A stretch of 64,000 nt of DNA from Gnetum montanum (GCA_015680685.1 MNCI01011103.1:358724-422723); one strand, 5' to 3'. Counted from the first letter of the stretch, positions 34,867-47,632 are shown. Notes: generated by a model from the sequence alone, not told the origin. Made by a program: numbers and translations.

Positions 34867-35720
34867 ATGATTTACATTGCTAAACATGTCTTATGGTATT
34901 TTAACGTCAAATTTAGTGACATAAGCATGTTTGATTATGTAGTTATACAACTTGTAAGCTACTCTGATTTTAAATGTGACATTCCTGAATTAACAGATGA
35001 TAATTATAAGGTGTGGAAGGAGAGAATTCTTCTTCATTTAGGTTGGATGGACATTGATTATGCTATCCATAAGGATGAACCACCTACTGTTACAGTAATC
35101 AGTCGTTCGAATGATATTGGTAATTATGAAAAATGGGAGTGATCTAATCACCTCTATGTCATGTTCATAAAAACCAACATCTCAGCTAATATGCGCGGCT
35201 CATTGGAACAATATGACAATGTGTGCACTTTGTTAAAGGCCATTGATGAACAATTTGAGTTATTAGTCAAGGCATTGGCTAGCACCTTGATAATGAAGTT
35301 CTCATCCATGAAGCTCAACTCATCATGCAAATGAGGGATATAGCAGCTCAACTCAAAACACTTGAGGTTGAGATGTCAGAATCTTTCCTTGTGCACTACA
35401 TCTTAAACATGCTTCCACTGCAGTACAAACCCTTTAAGATTTCTTATAACACACATAAGGAAAAATTGTCAATCAATGAAGTAATGACCATGTGTGTGCA
35501 AGAAAAGGGGAGACTTGCTATGGAAGTGAAAGAGAGTGTGCATCTGGCTACACAAGGAAAGAATAAAGGACAAGCGAAAGGTAAGTGGAAGGTCAAATTA
35601 CCTACATAAGCTGATATTAAGAAGGAATATATATGTTTTCTCTAAAAAGAAATGGCACATAAAGAAATATTTTTCTAAAGAAATGGCTTGAAAAGAAAGG
35701 TACTAGACTCTCACTTGTTT
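34867..35720 (+). pseudogene. CopB gag
   Basis: DIPELTDDNYKVWKERILLHLG near 34979-35045 is the N-terminal gag signature (L-x-x-x-N-Y-x-x-W). SESFLVHYILNMLPLQYKPF lies near 35376-35435. A decayed zinc knuckle starts at the Cys codon near 35632, followed by KKWLEKKG near 35680-35700. Stops at 35140 and 35609 and a frameshift in the knuckle break it. Confidence 0.85.
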
Positions 35721-36800
35721 GTTTTGAATCTAATATGGTTGATGTTGGCCATGACACATGGTGGATTGATTTTGATTCTACAATCCATGTTACCAATTCC
35801 TTGTAGGGGGTGAAAACCCTAAGGAAGCCAATGGGAAGCTAGTCATGCATCTATTCAGGCAATAAGATGTGCTCACATGTGGAAGCAGTCAAAACATGCA
35901 AATTAGTTTTAAGTATTGGTTTCATTTCAAAGTTGGAAAAGACATTTTATATTCCTAGTTTTTCAAGGAATTTAATTTCTATTTGAAGGCTTATCTATTT
36001 ATATTATAGATTTAAACTTATTGGAAATGGTACATTAACAGATAGTCTTTTTAAAATTAATTGCAAAATGAAACTTTTTATACTTCTATGCATGTTCATG
36101 CTAGCATTAAGAGATGTGTTATGAATGATGAATCCTCTATGTTGTGGCATCGTAGATTAGAACATATCTCTATTGAGAGAATAAAGAGATTAGTAAATGA
36201 TGGAGTACTTAGTACTCTAGATTTTACTAACTTTGACACCTGTGTGAACTACATAAAGGGAAAGTAGACCAATATGTCAAAGAAAGATGCCAAGAGGAGT
36301 TCAAAGATATTAGAGATCATAAATATAGATATTTGTAGTCCAAATATGGATGTGTATGGTCAAAAGTATTTCATTACCTTTATTGATGATTACTCACGAT
36401 ATATGTATCTCTACCTACTTCATAACAAGAGTGAAGCTTTAGATGCCTTTAAGGTGTTTAAGGTTGAAGTAGAGAAACAATGTAGCAAGCAAATAAAGAT
36501 AGTGAGATTTGATAGAGGTGGTGAATACTATGGTAGATATATTCATGATGGACAAGCACATGGTTCATTTGCTAAGTTTCTTCAAGAGCAAGGGATTGTT
36601 GCCTAGTACACTATGCCTGGTTCTCTGGACCAAAATGGTGTGGCAGAAAGAAGAAACTAAACATTATTGAACATGATGGGGAGTATGCTTAGTAGCTCCA
36701 AGCTTCCTTAGTCCTTGTGGACTAAAGCTCTCTTGATGGTGATGTAGATATTAAACAAGTTCCAACCAAGGCTATCTTAAGGAAACCATTTGAATTATGG
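35721..36800 (+). pseudogene. CopB protease and integrase
   Basis: The protease active-site region reads WWIDFDSTIHVTNS near 35761-35802, with the DSGA motif changed. GAG-pre-integrase LWHRRLEHISIERIKRL is near 36141-36190. Integrase core segments include FITFIDDYSRYMYLYLLHNK (36370-36430) and KIVRFDRGGEYYG (36497-36535), followed by GSLDQNGVAERRN, the family's P-x-x-N-G-x-x-E motif. Confidence 0.9.
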
Positions 36801-38895
36801 AAAGGTTGGAAACTGAGTTTGTGACATATAAGCATATGGGGATGCCCGTCTGAAGTAAGATTCTATAATCCATAAGAAAAGAAGCTAGACCCAAGGACCG
36901 CATGTGGGTATTTTTTTGTATATGCTAAAGAGTCTAAGGAATACATATTTTATTACCCATCACATACTACTAGGTTTGTGGGATCAAGGAATGCTAAATT
37001 TCTTCAGAATGACTTGATTAGTGGGAGTAATAGATCCTAGAACATTGTTCTTAAGATAGATCATACAGATGCTCAACCCACTATTTCAAATGATAGACTA
37101 ATTGTTGTGCACATAGAGCACAAATGTGAACTAAAAAACAACTCGTCGTTGAAGATCCAAAAACTACTGATCTAGAAGTAGTAGATCCAGCTAAACAATA
37201 AATAATAGAACTTGTTGAACATATGATCCTCAAGAGAATGATTAACCAAAATTATGAAGATCTACTAGAGTAAGGCAATCAATGATTCCTAGTAACTATA
37301 TGATGTATCTATAGGAATCTGACTACAACATAGGAGCTAAAAATGATCCCAAAACATTTTCACAAGCTATGAGTTGTAAGGAATCTAACTTGTGGTATGA
37401 TGTCATGAAAGATGAAATGAACTATATGTCATCTAATGGAGTCTAGGATCTTGTCAAGTTTCCTGATGGTGTAAAAGCCATTGGATGCAAATGGGTCTTC
37501 AAGACTACGCAAGGCTCATTAGGCAACATTGAAAGATATAAGGCAAGACTTGTTGCTAAAGGGTTCACTCAGAAAGAGGGAATAGATTACAAGGAGACCT
37601 TTTCTCCTGTACCTAGGAAGGAGTCCCTTCATGTTATCATGGTATTGGTTTCCCATTTTAATCATGAATTACATCAAATGGATGTGAAAATAACATTCCT
37701 TAATGGTGATCTAGAGGAAGAGGTTTCTATGAAATAACTTGAAGGATTTTTCTCTAGTGATGGTGAGCAATTGGTATGTAAGCTCAAGAAATCCATATAT
37801 GGATTGAAACATGCCTCTTGTCAATGGTACTTAAAATTCCATGATATAATCACTTCATTTTGTTTTTAAGAAAACATCATGGATCAATGGATATACCAAA
37901 AGGTTAGTGGGAGAAAAATCTATTTCCTTATTCTATATGTGGATTATATCCTTCTTGCAACCAATAATAGTGGATTTTTATACACGGTGAAACATTTTCT
38001 TTCTAAGAATTTTGACATGAAGGATATGGGTGAGGCATCTTATGTAATTGGCATATAGATCCATAGGGACAAATCTAGTTGTCTTCTGGGACTGTCACAG
38101 GAAACCTATATCAATAAAGTTTTAGAGAGGTTTCGGATGAATGATTGTTCACCAAGTATAGCACCCATTGTAAAGGGTGAGAAGTTCAATTTGAACTAGT
38201 GCCCTATGAATGATTTAGAGAAAATTCAAATGAGCAACATTCTGTATGCTTTAGCTATTGTAAGCCTTATGTATGCTCAGGTCTGCACAAGACCTAACAT
38301 TGCATTTCCTATGGGAATGCTGGGTAGATATCAGAGTAATCTAGGTATTGACCACTAGAGGACTACAAAGAAAGTGATGAGGTACCTTCAAGATACAAAA
38401 GACTATATGCTTATGTATAAATGAACTGACTCCTTAGAGGTGACTAGCTACTCTAGCTATATTGATTCATAGAAATCAACATCTAGTTATGATTTTATGC
38501 TAGTTGGAGGAGCTATATCCTAGAGGAGTGGAAAGAAAAATTTGGTTGCTACTTCCACCATGAAGGTAGAGTTTGTTTCTTATTTTGAGGCTACTTCACA
38601 TGGTGTATGGCTAAAGAGTTTCATATCAAGGCTTCGAATTGTGGATTTCATATCTAGGTCATTAAGAATGTTTTGTGACAATTCAACTGCTATTTTTATA
38701 AGTAAGAATAATAAGAGTGGTAGTTGAAGTAAACACATTGACATCAAGTACTTAGCCATATGGGAATGCATTAAGAAAAATAAAGTGATCATTGCACATA
38801 TAAGCATTGAATTAATATAGCTAATCCTTTGACAAAAGGAATGCCACCAAAGTCATTTAAGGATCATGTAGTTCAGATGGGACTTGGTTTCATAA
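36801..38895 (+). pseudogene. CopB reverse transcriptase and RNase H
   Basis: RT shows KAIGCKWVFKT, YKARLVAKGFTQKEGIDY, then MDVKITFLNGDLEEEV and LKKSIYGLKHA (37478-37812). The catalytic box is LYVDYILLA near 37936-37962, so one catalytic Asp of YVDD is Tyr. RNase H shows TRPNIAF near 38289, SSGKKNLVATSTMKVEFVSYFEAT and the CDNSTAIFISKN stretch near 38676-38710. Several TAG/TAA stops. Confidence 0.9.
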
Positions 38896-39189
38896 TGTAA
38901 TTCATTGTACATACAACTTATAATCTTAATGAAACTATTATTTACTTGCGCTATTTTCTCATATTGTTTATGCATATAGTTATTAGAGAAAATACACATA
39001 TGGTAGGACCTACAATGAACATTAGGTTTATTCATAAAGTTAAGTTACCATATAAGGAATTATATTTAAGAGATAATGCATTATAATACATAGAAGATAA
39101 TACTCACATTAAGAGGAACTATCACCATGATTCATGCACTTATTTCTTGAACTTTGGACTTGATAAAATATGGAGACCAAGTGGGAGAT

Positions 39190-39717
39190 TGTACCATGTG
39201 TTACCCTCTAACATTTTTTATGGGTTAGTTAATGCATGAAAGTGGCCACAATGCCCAATAACATAATTTATGGATTAGTTAATGAATGAAAGTAGCTACC
39301 ATAACCACTAACGTATTTTTATGAGTCGGTTAATGCATCAATGTGGTCTCCATATCCAGTAACACATTTTTTATGCATGGGCATTGGGTCTCTTATGGTA
39401 ACTAATCTTGTGGCCTATAAATTTCATCCTTGATGGGAGAACATAGGCACCATGAATCATAACAATATTGCAATTCTAGTCCCTTTCACAGATGCTTGAA
39501 GATTGCATACATCATCATTGCAAAGTGCCCATGTGAAAGAAGAATTAGAACACCAAATTTAGTCTAAGGCATCAATGGCTAGAGGTCAATTCCATTTGCT
39601 TAAGAATTCTACATTTCTAGTTATTTATGCATGTGAATTTCTTGCGCCATTTGCTTTCACATTATGTACTTTGATTACTTATGCCATCCAATTTTCTACA
39701 TAATTTTTTTTCTTGCA
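39190..39717 (+). repeat. CopB 3' LTR with three internal repeat units
   Basis: It starts right after the purine tract AAGTGGGAGAT (39179-39189) and ends CTTGCA. It has three of the 48-50 bp units (39199-39350) where the 5' LTR has four, which accounts for the 48-bp length difference. TATA-like CCTATAA near 39414. Confidence 0.93.
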
Positions 39718-39722
39718 TGTAC

Positions 39723-40530
39723 TCAATCATCTACTAATGCAATTGCTGGTTCAATTCTCTACTCAACAATTGGACTATGCCACTGCTATCCATAGTGGCT
39801 TCGGCATCACCTACACTATGGAAGTCTTTAGCACAATCATGCCTAACATTTACAAGAGCCATTCCTAGCTTTTGATTTTATATCTTTTTTTTTCATTGGA
39901 CATGAACACACATGACTAGTTTTTAGATTCTTACATAACTGTCAATTCTTTACTTGGAAATCTTAAGACATGACCTACAGCTTCTATAAATTGAAGCTTA
40001 ATATCAATAATCATTTCATTTCATTGCATTACCTATACATGGTTTTTCTTTGATTAAAGGAGTCTACTATCAAATGTCAATTTGTATAATAGATTTTTTT
40101 CCCATGCACCTAATAAATCTCCACATTTTAGTAATCATTTCTATTACATTTTCTACTTGTACCACTATTTAGTTGCAGGTTCTGCATTAGCAAATATTAT
40201 GAAATGATGAACAAGATTTTCATTCTCTAAAATGTAAATGGTGCATAACAATCTCTAATTTATATATAATTCTTATTCATCATTTAGTGAAAATTATGTA
40301 ATATAGACTACAAACATCCATTTTAGGCTTGTTTCTCTTTTAGTGCTTTGAAGTGTTTACAAATAGCAATAAGTTTTGTTGCTGCTTCATAGTGCTCTTG
40401 GCATTGAATAACATATGATTGAAACAAGTAAAAATTACTAGTAATCAAGTATATAAAATACATGTGTAAGCCTTTAAGGTGAAATCTAATAATTTTGACA
40501 ACATAATGTAGTCATGGCTAAGGTTGGTGA
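39723..40530. other. Host flank between CopB and CopC
   Basis: It begins with the gene-like segment described separately and is otherwise AT-rich without features. It ends GGTGA (40526-40530), the left target duplication of CopC. Confidence 0.6.
39773..39868 (+). pseudogene. Gene-like 3' end segment, relative of 5668-5847
   Basis: Codons for YATAIHSGF and NIYKSHS precede TAG at 39866. The related minus-strand copy at 5668-5847 aligns over 31 codons with 13 amino-acid differences, and similarity extends past the stop into CATGAACACACATGAC. The CopB insertion lies only 50 bp upstream. Function unknown. Confidence 0.4.
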
Positions 40531-40780
40531 TGTTGGAGTCATGTGACCACTAATTTGGATTATTGGGTCATGGGCTAGTTTTGGTTATAGATGGTTTCTT
40601 GATGGATATTTATGTAACATTTTGAAACTCTCTTGTAACTGTGATATGCAAAATATATAATGAAACTCTAGTGCAGCCATGAATCTAAGATGATCTAGCT
40701 AAACCATGAAAATTCTATGTGTTTTGCATGTTCTTGTTTTTCCTATTCTTATTTTTTTTCACTTGATTCATTTCCTAACA
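40531..40780 (+). repeat. CopC 5' LTR
   Basis: 250 bp, TGTTGGAGTC to TTTCCTAACA. A primer site resembling the initiator Met tRNA complement, TAGGTATCAAAGCC, follows at 40785-40798. Confidence 0.93.
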
Positions 40781-40815
40781 ATCCTAGGTATCAAAGCCAA
40801 GTTTGCAAAGGATCA

Positions 40816-41646
40816 ATGGGAGCAATGGCATCTAAGAATAGGAAATTCAAGATCAACAATTTCAATGGGATGAACTTTAGGTTCTAGAAGATGTAGATTA
40901 AAGATTATCTACACCAAATAAAGTTACAGAAATCACTTTTGGGGAAGAAGCTAGATCATATGAGTAAAGTGGATTGGAAACTATTAAATCACTAAGCTCT
41001 TGGGTGATTCATTTAGGGTTATCATGGAACATTATGTTGAATATCGTCAATGAAAATAGTACTCATTGTTTGATGAAGGCCTTATCATATGTACAAGCCA
41101 TCTACCTTGAATAAGGTATATCTAATGTGTCGATTATTTAGTATAAGGATGTCTAAAGATGCATCAGTTACAAATCACATCAATGAGTTTAATGTGATCA
41201 CAAGCCAGTGAAGTTCTATGAAAATCCACTTTGATGATGAGATCAAAGCATTGATCTTATTATCATCATTACCTGATAGCTGGTGTGCAACAGTGAATGT
41301 AGTTAGCAGTTAATTAAGAAATCAAAAATTGAATTTGTTTGGAGTTCAAGATCTAATTCTCATTAAGGATATACTCAAAAGGGAGTCAGGTGAATCTTTG
41401 GGTTCTGCATTAAATAATGAAGGTAGAGGTATAAGTCTTTAGTGGGGATAGAATTAGGTCCATGAAAAACAAAAGTCCAAGGGAAGAAGTTGATCCAAGG
41501 GGCATAAAAATTTCATCTGTTGGAGTTGTGATCAAAAAATTCACCTCATAAAATAGTGCACAACATCAAAGAAAAAAAAGAAAAATCAACATGATGATTT
41601 AGCGAATGCATCTACTAAAGAAATTGATGATGCCCTAGTTTGTTGT
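40816..41646 (+). pseudogene. CopC gag
   Basis: MGAMASKNRKFKINNFNGMN starts near 40816. A zinc knuckle CWSCDQKIHLIK-stop-C (C-X2-C-X4-H-X4-C) lies at 41519-41560, followed by a lysine-rich tail. Stops and frameshifts are present (for example in W-to-TAG positions). Confidence 0.85.
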
Positions 41647-42880
41647 GTGGACAGTGGTATTGAATCTTGGATACTTGATTTAGGTGCATCATTTCACTCT
41701 ACTTCCTCTAAAGAAATATTTAATAACCATGTTGTTAGGAATTTTGGAAAGGTTTATCTTATAGATGATGATCCATTGAACATTGAGGGGAAGGGTGATG
41801 TTTATATAAAGACTACACATGGGAAGCAATTGAAGTTACAGAATGTTAGACATGTTATAGGTTTAAAGAAATACATTATTTCTATGAGTCAGATAGATGT
41901 TGAAGGATACAGTATAGTATCTTGAGGTGGATCCTAGAAAATAATTAAAGGAAATCTAATTGTTTCTCAAGGAAATAAGGTGGGAACATTCGACACCACT
42001 TCAAAAATAAAATACATAGTGTTAATGGTTGATTTAGAATCAATGTCAATGTTGTGGCATTAGAGGTTGGGTCACAAGAGTGAAAAGGGAATGCAGTCAC
42101 TAGCTTCATAGGGGAGATTACTAGACTTAAAGTCTATTGATGTTGGTTTATCTAAAAGATGTGTTTATGTGAAGTAGAAAAGAGTTAGTTTTCTCAAAAG
42201 TTGAAAGAACCTCAAAGATTGAGAAGTTGGAACTAGTACACATATATATGAGAACTAGCCTTAGTCATTTCCCTTGGTGGCTTGTGCTATTATGTTACAT
42301 TCATTGACAATTCCACTATAAAGGTATGGGTTTATTTTATTAGAAATAAATATGATGTGTTTTTTACATTCAAAAGATGGAAGGAAGAAGTGGAGAATCA
42401 AATTATTTTGAAAGTCAAGTGTTTGAGGTTCGATAATGAAGGGGAGTATGATAGTCTAGAGTTCAAGGCTTTCTATTTTGAGAATGGAATCAGAATGTTT
42501 AAGATGGTTCCTAGAACATTACAGAAGAATTGTGTTGCTAAGAGAATGAATAGGACCTTGAATGAGAGAGCTAGAAGCATGAAGATATCTTCTAGACTAC
42601 CAAAGATGTTTGGGAAGATGCAATTAACATAGCAGTCTATCTCATAAATCAAGGACCTTCAGTTCTACTGGACTTTAAGATACCTAAGGAGGAATGGCCA
42701 GGAAAGGTAGTAAACTTCTCACATTTAAAATTTTTTGGTTATGTATCATATGTGCACTTAGGTTCTAATATCTAAGATAAACTAGATACTAAATCCAGGG
42801 AATGTTATTTTATTGGCTATCATTCTAATGATTTTGTTTATCACTTTTGGGATGATCAAAATAGAAAAATTATAAGGCAG
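41647..42880 (+). pseudogene. CopC protease and integrase
   Basis: SWILDLGASFHSTSS near 41665-41710 is the protease site, with Ser-Gly changed to Leu-Gly. Integrase includes YYVTFIDNSTIKVWVYFIRN (42285-42345) and CLRFDNEGEYDSLEF (42420-42465), then NCVAKRMNRTLNERAR. The second catalytic Asp region is partly kept. Many stops. Confidence 0.88.
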
Positions 42881-44720
42881 AAGGAAGTCATTTTAATGAA
42901 GATCTGGTGTACAAGGAAACGTCCAAATTAGAATCTAACAGTGTAGGGAAGAAAGAAAAGAAAAGTGAAAAGGTTGAATTAGAAGAGATATCTAAGAGGG
43001 ATGTAGCTAGAAGGATTCAAAAGAAACCTAGAAATACGATAGTTAAAGATGAAGCTGAAGTTGAGTCACAAAATGTTACACTAGAGCTTTAGTTGAGAAT
43101 GTCTGTGAGAACACCAAAGCCCTAAGATAGGTACTCTCCCTCGTTATATTATTTATGTTTGATTGATGCTACCAAAATGTTTTGATGAAGTAATGTAGGT
43201 GATGGATTATGTTAAGTGGGAGTTGGCTATGAGAGATGAGATGAAGTCACTCTAAAAGAATATGACATGGACACTGACTATGTTGCTAGAAGGAAAGAGG
43301 GAATTGCAGAATAAGTGGGTGTACATGATTAGGAAAGAACATGATGACAACAAAATATACAAGGCAAGGTTAGTAGTTAAGGATTTCCAGTAGAAAAGAG
43401 GAATTGACTACATAGAGACTTTCTCTCCTATAGTAAAATTGAATACCATTAGATTAGTGCTGAGTATTGTGGCTACTGATGATTTACATCTAGAGCAGTT
43501 AGATGTCAAAAATTCTTTCTTGCATGGTGACCGTAATGAGGAAATTCACATTGTTCAACCAAAATATTTTCAAGTTTCTAGTAGAAAAAATATTATGTGT
43601 AAGTTGAAGAAGAGCTTGTATGGATTGAAATAGGATCCTAATTAGTGGTACAAGAAATTTGATCACTTCATGTTTAATGGTAGTTTCACAAGATGTGAGA
43701 TGAATCATTGTTGCTACACAAGGAGGTTTGATGACCTCTACATTATTTTGCTTTTGTATGTTCATGACATGCTTGTTGCAGGGTCCAATTTATAGGAGAT
43801 AGATAAACTGAAGTAAAAACTAACAAAGGAATTTGAGTTGAAAGACTTGGGACCAGCTATGAAAATACTTAGGATGAAAATTTGTAGAACTAGATCTCAA
43901 GGGATTCTCAAGTTGTCTCAGGAAAAGTATATAGAGAAAGTGCTTAGTAGGTTCAGTATTTAGGATGCAAAGACTAGATGCACTCCATTGGGAAGTTACT
44001 TCATTCTGAATAAGAAAGTTACCAAGGATAGAAGAAAAATGTGAATAGATGTTCAAAATACCATATGCTTCAGTAGTTAGAAGTTTGATGTATGTTATGA
44101 TTTGTACCAGACCTGACATAGCACATGTAGTAGGAGTTGTTAGTAGGTTCATGTCTAATCCAAGAAGGAAGCATTGGAAAGTTATAACATGGCTTCTAAG
44201 ATATCTAAAAGGAACTTTAGGTATGAAACTTTGTTTTAAAATGAGTAGCATTACTCAACAAGGTTTTTTTGATGTAGATTTGAGAGGTGATTTAGATAAT
44301 AGGAAGAGCACCACTGGTTATATTTTCATTGTGTGTAGTACTGCTATGAGTTGGATGTCTTAACTTTAGAAGAGCATTACTCTCTTAACAATAGAAGCAA
44401 AATATATGGCTATATTACAAGCTAGAAAGAAGATGATTTGGTTGAAGGATCTTCTAAGAGAGTTGGGTAAGGCATAGGACAACAACAAGCTTTTCAATGA
44501 TAGTCAAAGTGCAATACATCTAGCTAGAGATCCAGTTTTTCATTCTAGATCTAAACACATTTAGATGAGATATCATCATATCTGTGTGTTGATAGATGAT
44601 GGAACATTACTACTGAGGAATATACCTAGGTCAAAGAACCCTGCAAACATGTTGACCAAGGTGGTTAACACTAGTAAGCTAAGGCTCTACATAACCTTAG
44701 TAGGCCCTCATAGTTAGTGA
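42881..44720 (+). pseudogene. CopC reverse transcriptase and RNase H
   Basis: A charged linker (EKKSEKVELEEISKRD) precedes RT. RT shows LDVKNSFLHGDRNEEIH (43499-43550), LKKSLYGLK and LLYVHDMLVAG near 43750-43785, where YVDD has become YVHD. RNase H shows CTRPDIAHVVGVVSRFM (44104-44155), RYLKGTLGMKL and HSRSKH near 44541. Confidence 0.9.
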
Positions 44721-44813
44721 TGAGGAGTCACCACACTAGGAGTTGATGGTGTATGTGGAAGAAGCAAGGTTGCAAGAGTTTTGTTTTCTTAGATCAATCT
44801 CCAATTGGAAGAT

Positions 44814-45062
44814 TTTTGAAGTCATGTGGTCACTGATCTAGATTATTGGCTCATGGGTCAATTTTGGTTATGGATAGTTTCTTGATGCATATTTATGTAA
44901 CGTTCCAAAACTCTCTTGTAACTATAATCTACAAAATATATAATAAAACTCTAGTACAACTATGAATCTGAGGTGATCTTGCTAAACCACAAAAGTTCTA
45001 TGTGTTTTGTATGTGCTTTTTTTCCCTATTTTTATATATTTTTCTTAATTCACTTCCTAATA
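44814..45062 (+). repeat. CopC 3' LTR
   Basis: 249 bp, starting TTTTGAAGTC (TG changed to TT) after CCAATTGGAAGAT and ending CCTAATA (CA changed to TA). It aligns base for base with the 5' LTR. Confidence 0.92.
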
Positions 45063-45115
45063 GGTGATTTCAACTACAATATGGTAAAGGTAGTACACCT
45101 AGTCTAGGATTGCCT
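45063..45115. other. 53-bp host spacer between two oppositely oriented copia elements
   Basis: It begins with GGTGA (right duplication of CopC) and ends with TGCCT (left duplication of CopD). With 40525 and 47885 it gives the local pre-insertion sequence. Confidence 0.85.
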
Positions 45116-45362
45116 TATTAGGAAATGAATCAAGAGAAAAATAAGAACAGGAAAAATAAGCATACACAATGCTCAAAGAATTTTTGTGGTTCAACAAGAT
45201 TGCCTCTCATTCACTACTACACTAGAGTTTCATTATATATTTTGCATATTACAGTTAAAAGAGAGTTTTGGAACATTACATAAATATGCATCAAGAAAGT
45301 CTCTGTAACTAAAACTGGCCCATGACCCAATAATCTAGATTAGTTGCCACATGATTCCAATA
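45116..45362 (-). repeat. CopD 3' LTR
   Basis: In plus orientation TATTAGGAAATG to GATTCCAATA. It is followed by TCTCCCACTTGG, the complement of the polypurine tract. Confidence 0.92.
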
Positions 45363-45599
45363 ATCTCCCACTTGGAGATTGATCTAAGAAAAAAAACTCT
45401 TGCAACCTTGCTTCTCCTACATATACCATCAACTGCTAGTGCAACGCCTCCTCATCACTAACCATGGAGGCCTACTAAGGTCATGTAGAGCCTTAGCTTA
45501 GCAATGGTAACCACCTTGGTCAACATGTCTGCAAAGTTCTTTGACCCCAAGAATCTTCCTCAATAGTAATGTTCCATTAACTATCAATTATAAATATGA

Positions 45600-46084
45600 T
45601 GATACCTCAACTAAATGTGTTTAGATCTAGAATGAAAAATTTGATCTCTAGCCATATGTATGGCACTCTGGCTACCACTAAAAAGCTTGTTGTCGTTCTG
45701 TGTCTTACCCAACTCTCTTAGAAGATCTTCAACCAAATCATCACCTTTCCAACTTCTAATATGGCCATATATTCCTCTTCTATGGTTGAGAGAGCAACAC
45801 TCTTTTGAAGTTGAGAGATCCAACTCATAGTAGTACTAACTACAATGAAAATATAATGAGTGGTGCTCTTCATGCTGTCCAAATCACCTCCCAAATCTAC
45901 ATTTGAAAAACCCTGTAGATTAATGTTGCTCCTTTTAAAATAAAGTGGCATACCTAAAGTTCCTTTCAGATATCTTACAAGCCACTTTATAGCTTTCCAA
46001 TGCCACCTTCTTAAATCAAACATGAATCTACTAAAAACTCCCACTACATGTGCTATGTCAAGTTTGGTATAGACCATAGCTTAC
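45600..46084 (-). pseudogene. CopD RNase H region
   Basis: Minus-strand MVYTKLDIAHVVGVFSRFM and RYLKGTLGMPLYF match the CopC segments. STIEEEYMAILEVGK is the RNase H stretch with its conserved E-E/A-E-Y, and NDNKLFSGSQSAIHMARD with HSRSKH follows. Open for 119 codons (46077-45718). Confidence 0.88.
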
Positions 46085-46340
46085 ATCAAAATTCCAAATA
46101 AAAGGGAGAGAAAGAAACATCCCTTCATCTTTTCTACCCTTCAACTTCTATAATAATTGACCTTTCAACTTTTGTAATGGCTGACCCTTCAACATTTTTA
46201 ACAACCAACCCTTTAACTTTTGTAATGGCTGACCCTTCAAATTTTGAACCTTCAACTTACAATGAATAGCTAACCCTTCAACTTCTAAGAAATGCCCCTT
46301 CAACCTCCAAGGAATACAAAGGAACAACAGTAACCAAAAA
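46085..46340 (-). repeat. Tandem filler repeat inside CopD
   Basis: Imperfect units built on CCCTTCAACTTTTGTAATGG repeat about eight times. On the minus strand they encode LKGQPLQK-like heptads to octads. CopC has RT coding sequence here, so the array replaces it. Confidence 0.75.
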
Positions 46341-47000
46341 ATAGAATTTAGGTCACCATGCAAGAAATCAATTTTGACATCTAATTACTCGAGATGAAAA
46401 TCATCATTAGTCATAATAATCCACACTAATCTAATGCTAGTAAACTTTACTATAAGAGAGAAAGTCTCAATGTAGTTAATTCCTCTTTTCTATTCGAAAC
46501 CCTTAACTACTAACCTTTCCTTGTATCTTTTTTTGTGACCATATTATTCCATGATGCTATACATTCACTTATTCTGCAATGCCCTCTTTCCTTCTAGCAA
46601 ATTAGTTAGTGTCCATGTCATATTCTTCTGAACTGACTTCATCTCATCTCTCACAGCCGACTTTGACATAACATGATCTATCACCTACATTGCTTCATGA
46701 AAACATTTTGGTTCCCTAGAATTAGTCAAAAGTAAATAATGTAATGAGGAAGAGTACCTATCTTTGGGCTTTGGTGTTCTAGTAGACCTTCTCAACTTAG
46801 GCCCCAGTGTAACTGTTTCTAACTCAACTTTAGCTTCATCTTCAGTTATCTTGTTTCCAAAATTTTCTTGAATTCTTTTAACTACATCCCTCTCATATAT
46901 CTCTTCCAATTTAACCTTCTCACTTTCCTTTTCCTGCTTCCTTGCACTATTAAATTCTAATTCTAACATGTCCTTGTATACCACATGTTCATTACTCAAG
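46341..47000 (-). pseudogene. CopD RT N-terminal part and charged linker
   Basis: The linker SEKVKLEEIYERDVVKRIQ (46940-46880) matches SEKVELEEISKRDVARRIQ of CopC. RT segments ETFSLIVKFTSIRLV and LDVKIDFLHGDLN follow to about 46355, where the filler repeat begins. Confidence 0.85.
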
Positions 47001-47570
47001 GTAGAACCTGAAAATTCACCTAACTCCCTTCTACGTATATCCTCATTGAGAATAAGATCTCAAACTTCAAAAAAATTTAGTTTTTGATCTCTTGATGCAT
47101 TGCTAACTGCAATCACCATTGTAAACTAGCTATAAGGTAGTGAAGATAAGAAGATTAATGTTTTAATCTCATCATCAAAGTTGATTTCTACAATACTTAA
47201 CTAACTCATGATCACATTAAACTCATTGATGTGATCTGTAACTAATGCACCTTCAGACATCCTCAGATTGAATAATTGACCCATCAGATATACCTTGTTC
47301 GAGGTGGATGACTTTTCGTACTTATCTAATAAGGAATTAATCAAAACCTAAGTAGTCTTTTCATTGATGATATTGAACACAACATTCTGTGATGATTTCA
47401 AACAAATCATCCCAAGAGCCTAGTGATCTAACAGTTCCCAATCCTCTTTGCTCATATGATTTGGTTTCTTCCCCAATAGCAATTTGTGCAACTTCTTTTG
47501 GTATAGATAATCTTTGATCTACATCTTCCAAAACCTAAAGCTCATTACAACAAACTTATCAATCCAAAAT
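47000..47570 (-). pseudogene. CopD gag
   Basis: Minus-strand KVYLMGQLFNLRMSEGALVTDHINEFNVI (segment near 47300-47215, quoted in part) and FDDEIKTLIFLSSLP match the CopC gag. It runs directly into the linker at about 46993 through a TAATGAA junction. Stops are present. Confidence 0.82.
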
Positions 47571-47632
47571 TTCATATCCTTGGATGCAATTGCTCCTATT
47601 GATTCTTTATAAACCTCACTTCGATACAAATT

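Larger units (their letters stand above)
33841..39717 (+). mobile_element. CopB: full-length decayed Ty1/copia element with perfect TSD
   Basis: LTRs at 33841-34416 and 39190-39717 flank gag, protease, integrase, RT and RNase H in copia order. TGTAC occurs immediately before (33836-33840) and after (39718-39722), a perfect 5-bp target duplication. Long open stretches remain (for example 36274-36606), so it looks somewhat younger than CopA. Confidence 0.95.
40531..45062 (+). mobile_element. CopC: full-length decayed Ty1/copia element with perfect TSD
   Basis: Short LTRs (40531-40780 and 44814-45062) flank all copia domains. GGTGA precedes (40526-40530) and follows (45063-45067) the element. 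The same family recurs inverted as CopD. Confidence 0.95.
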
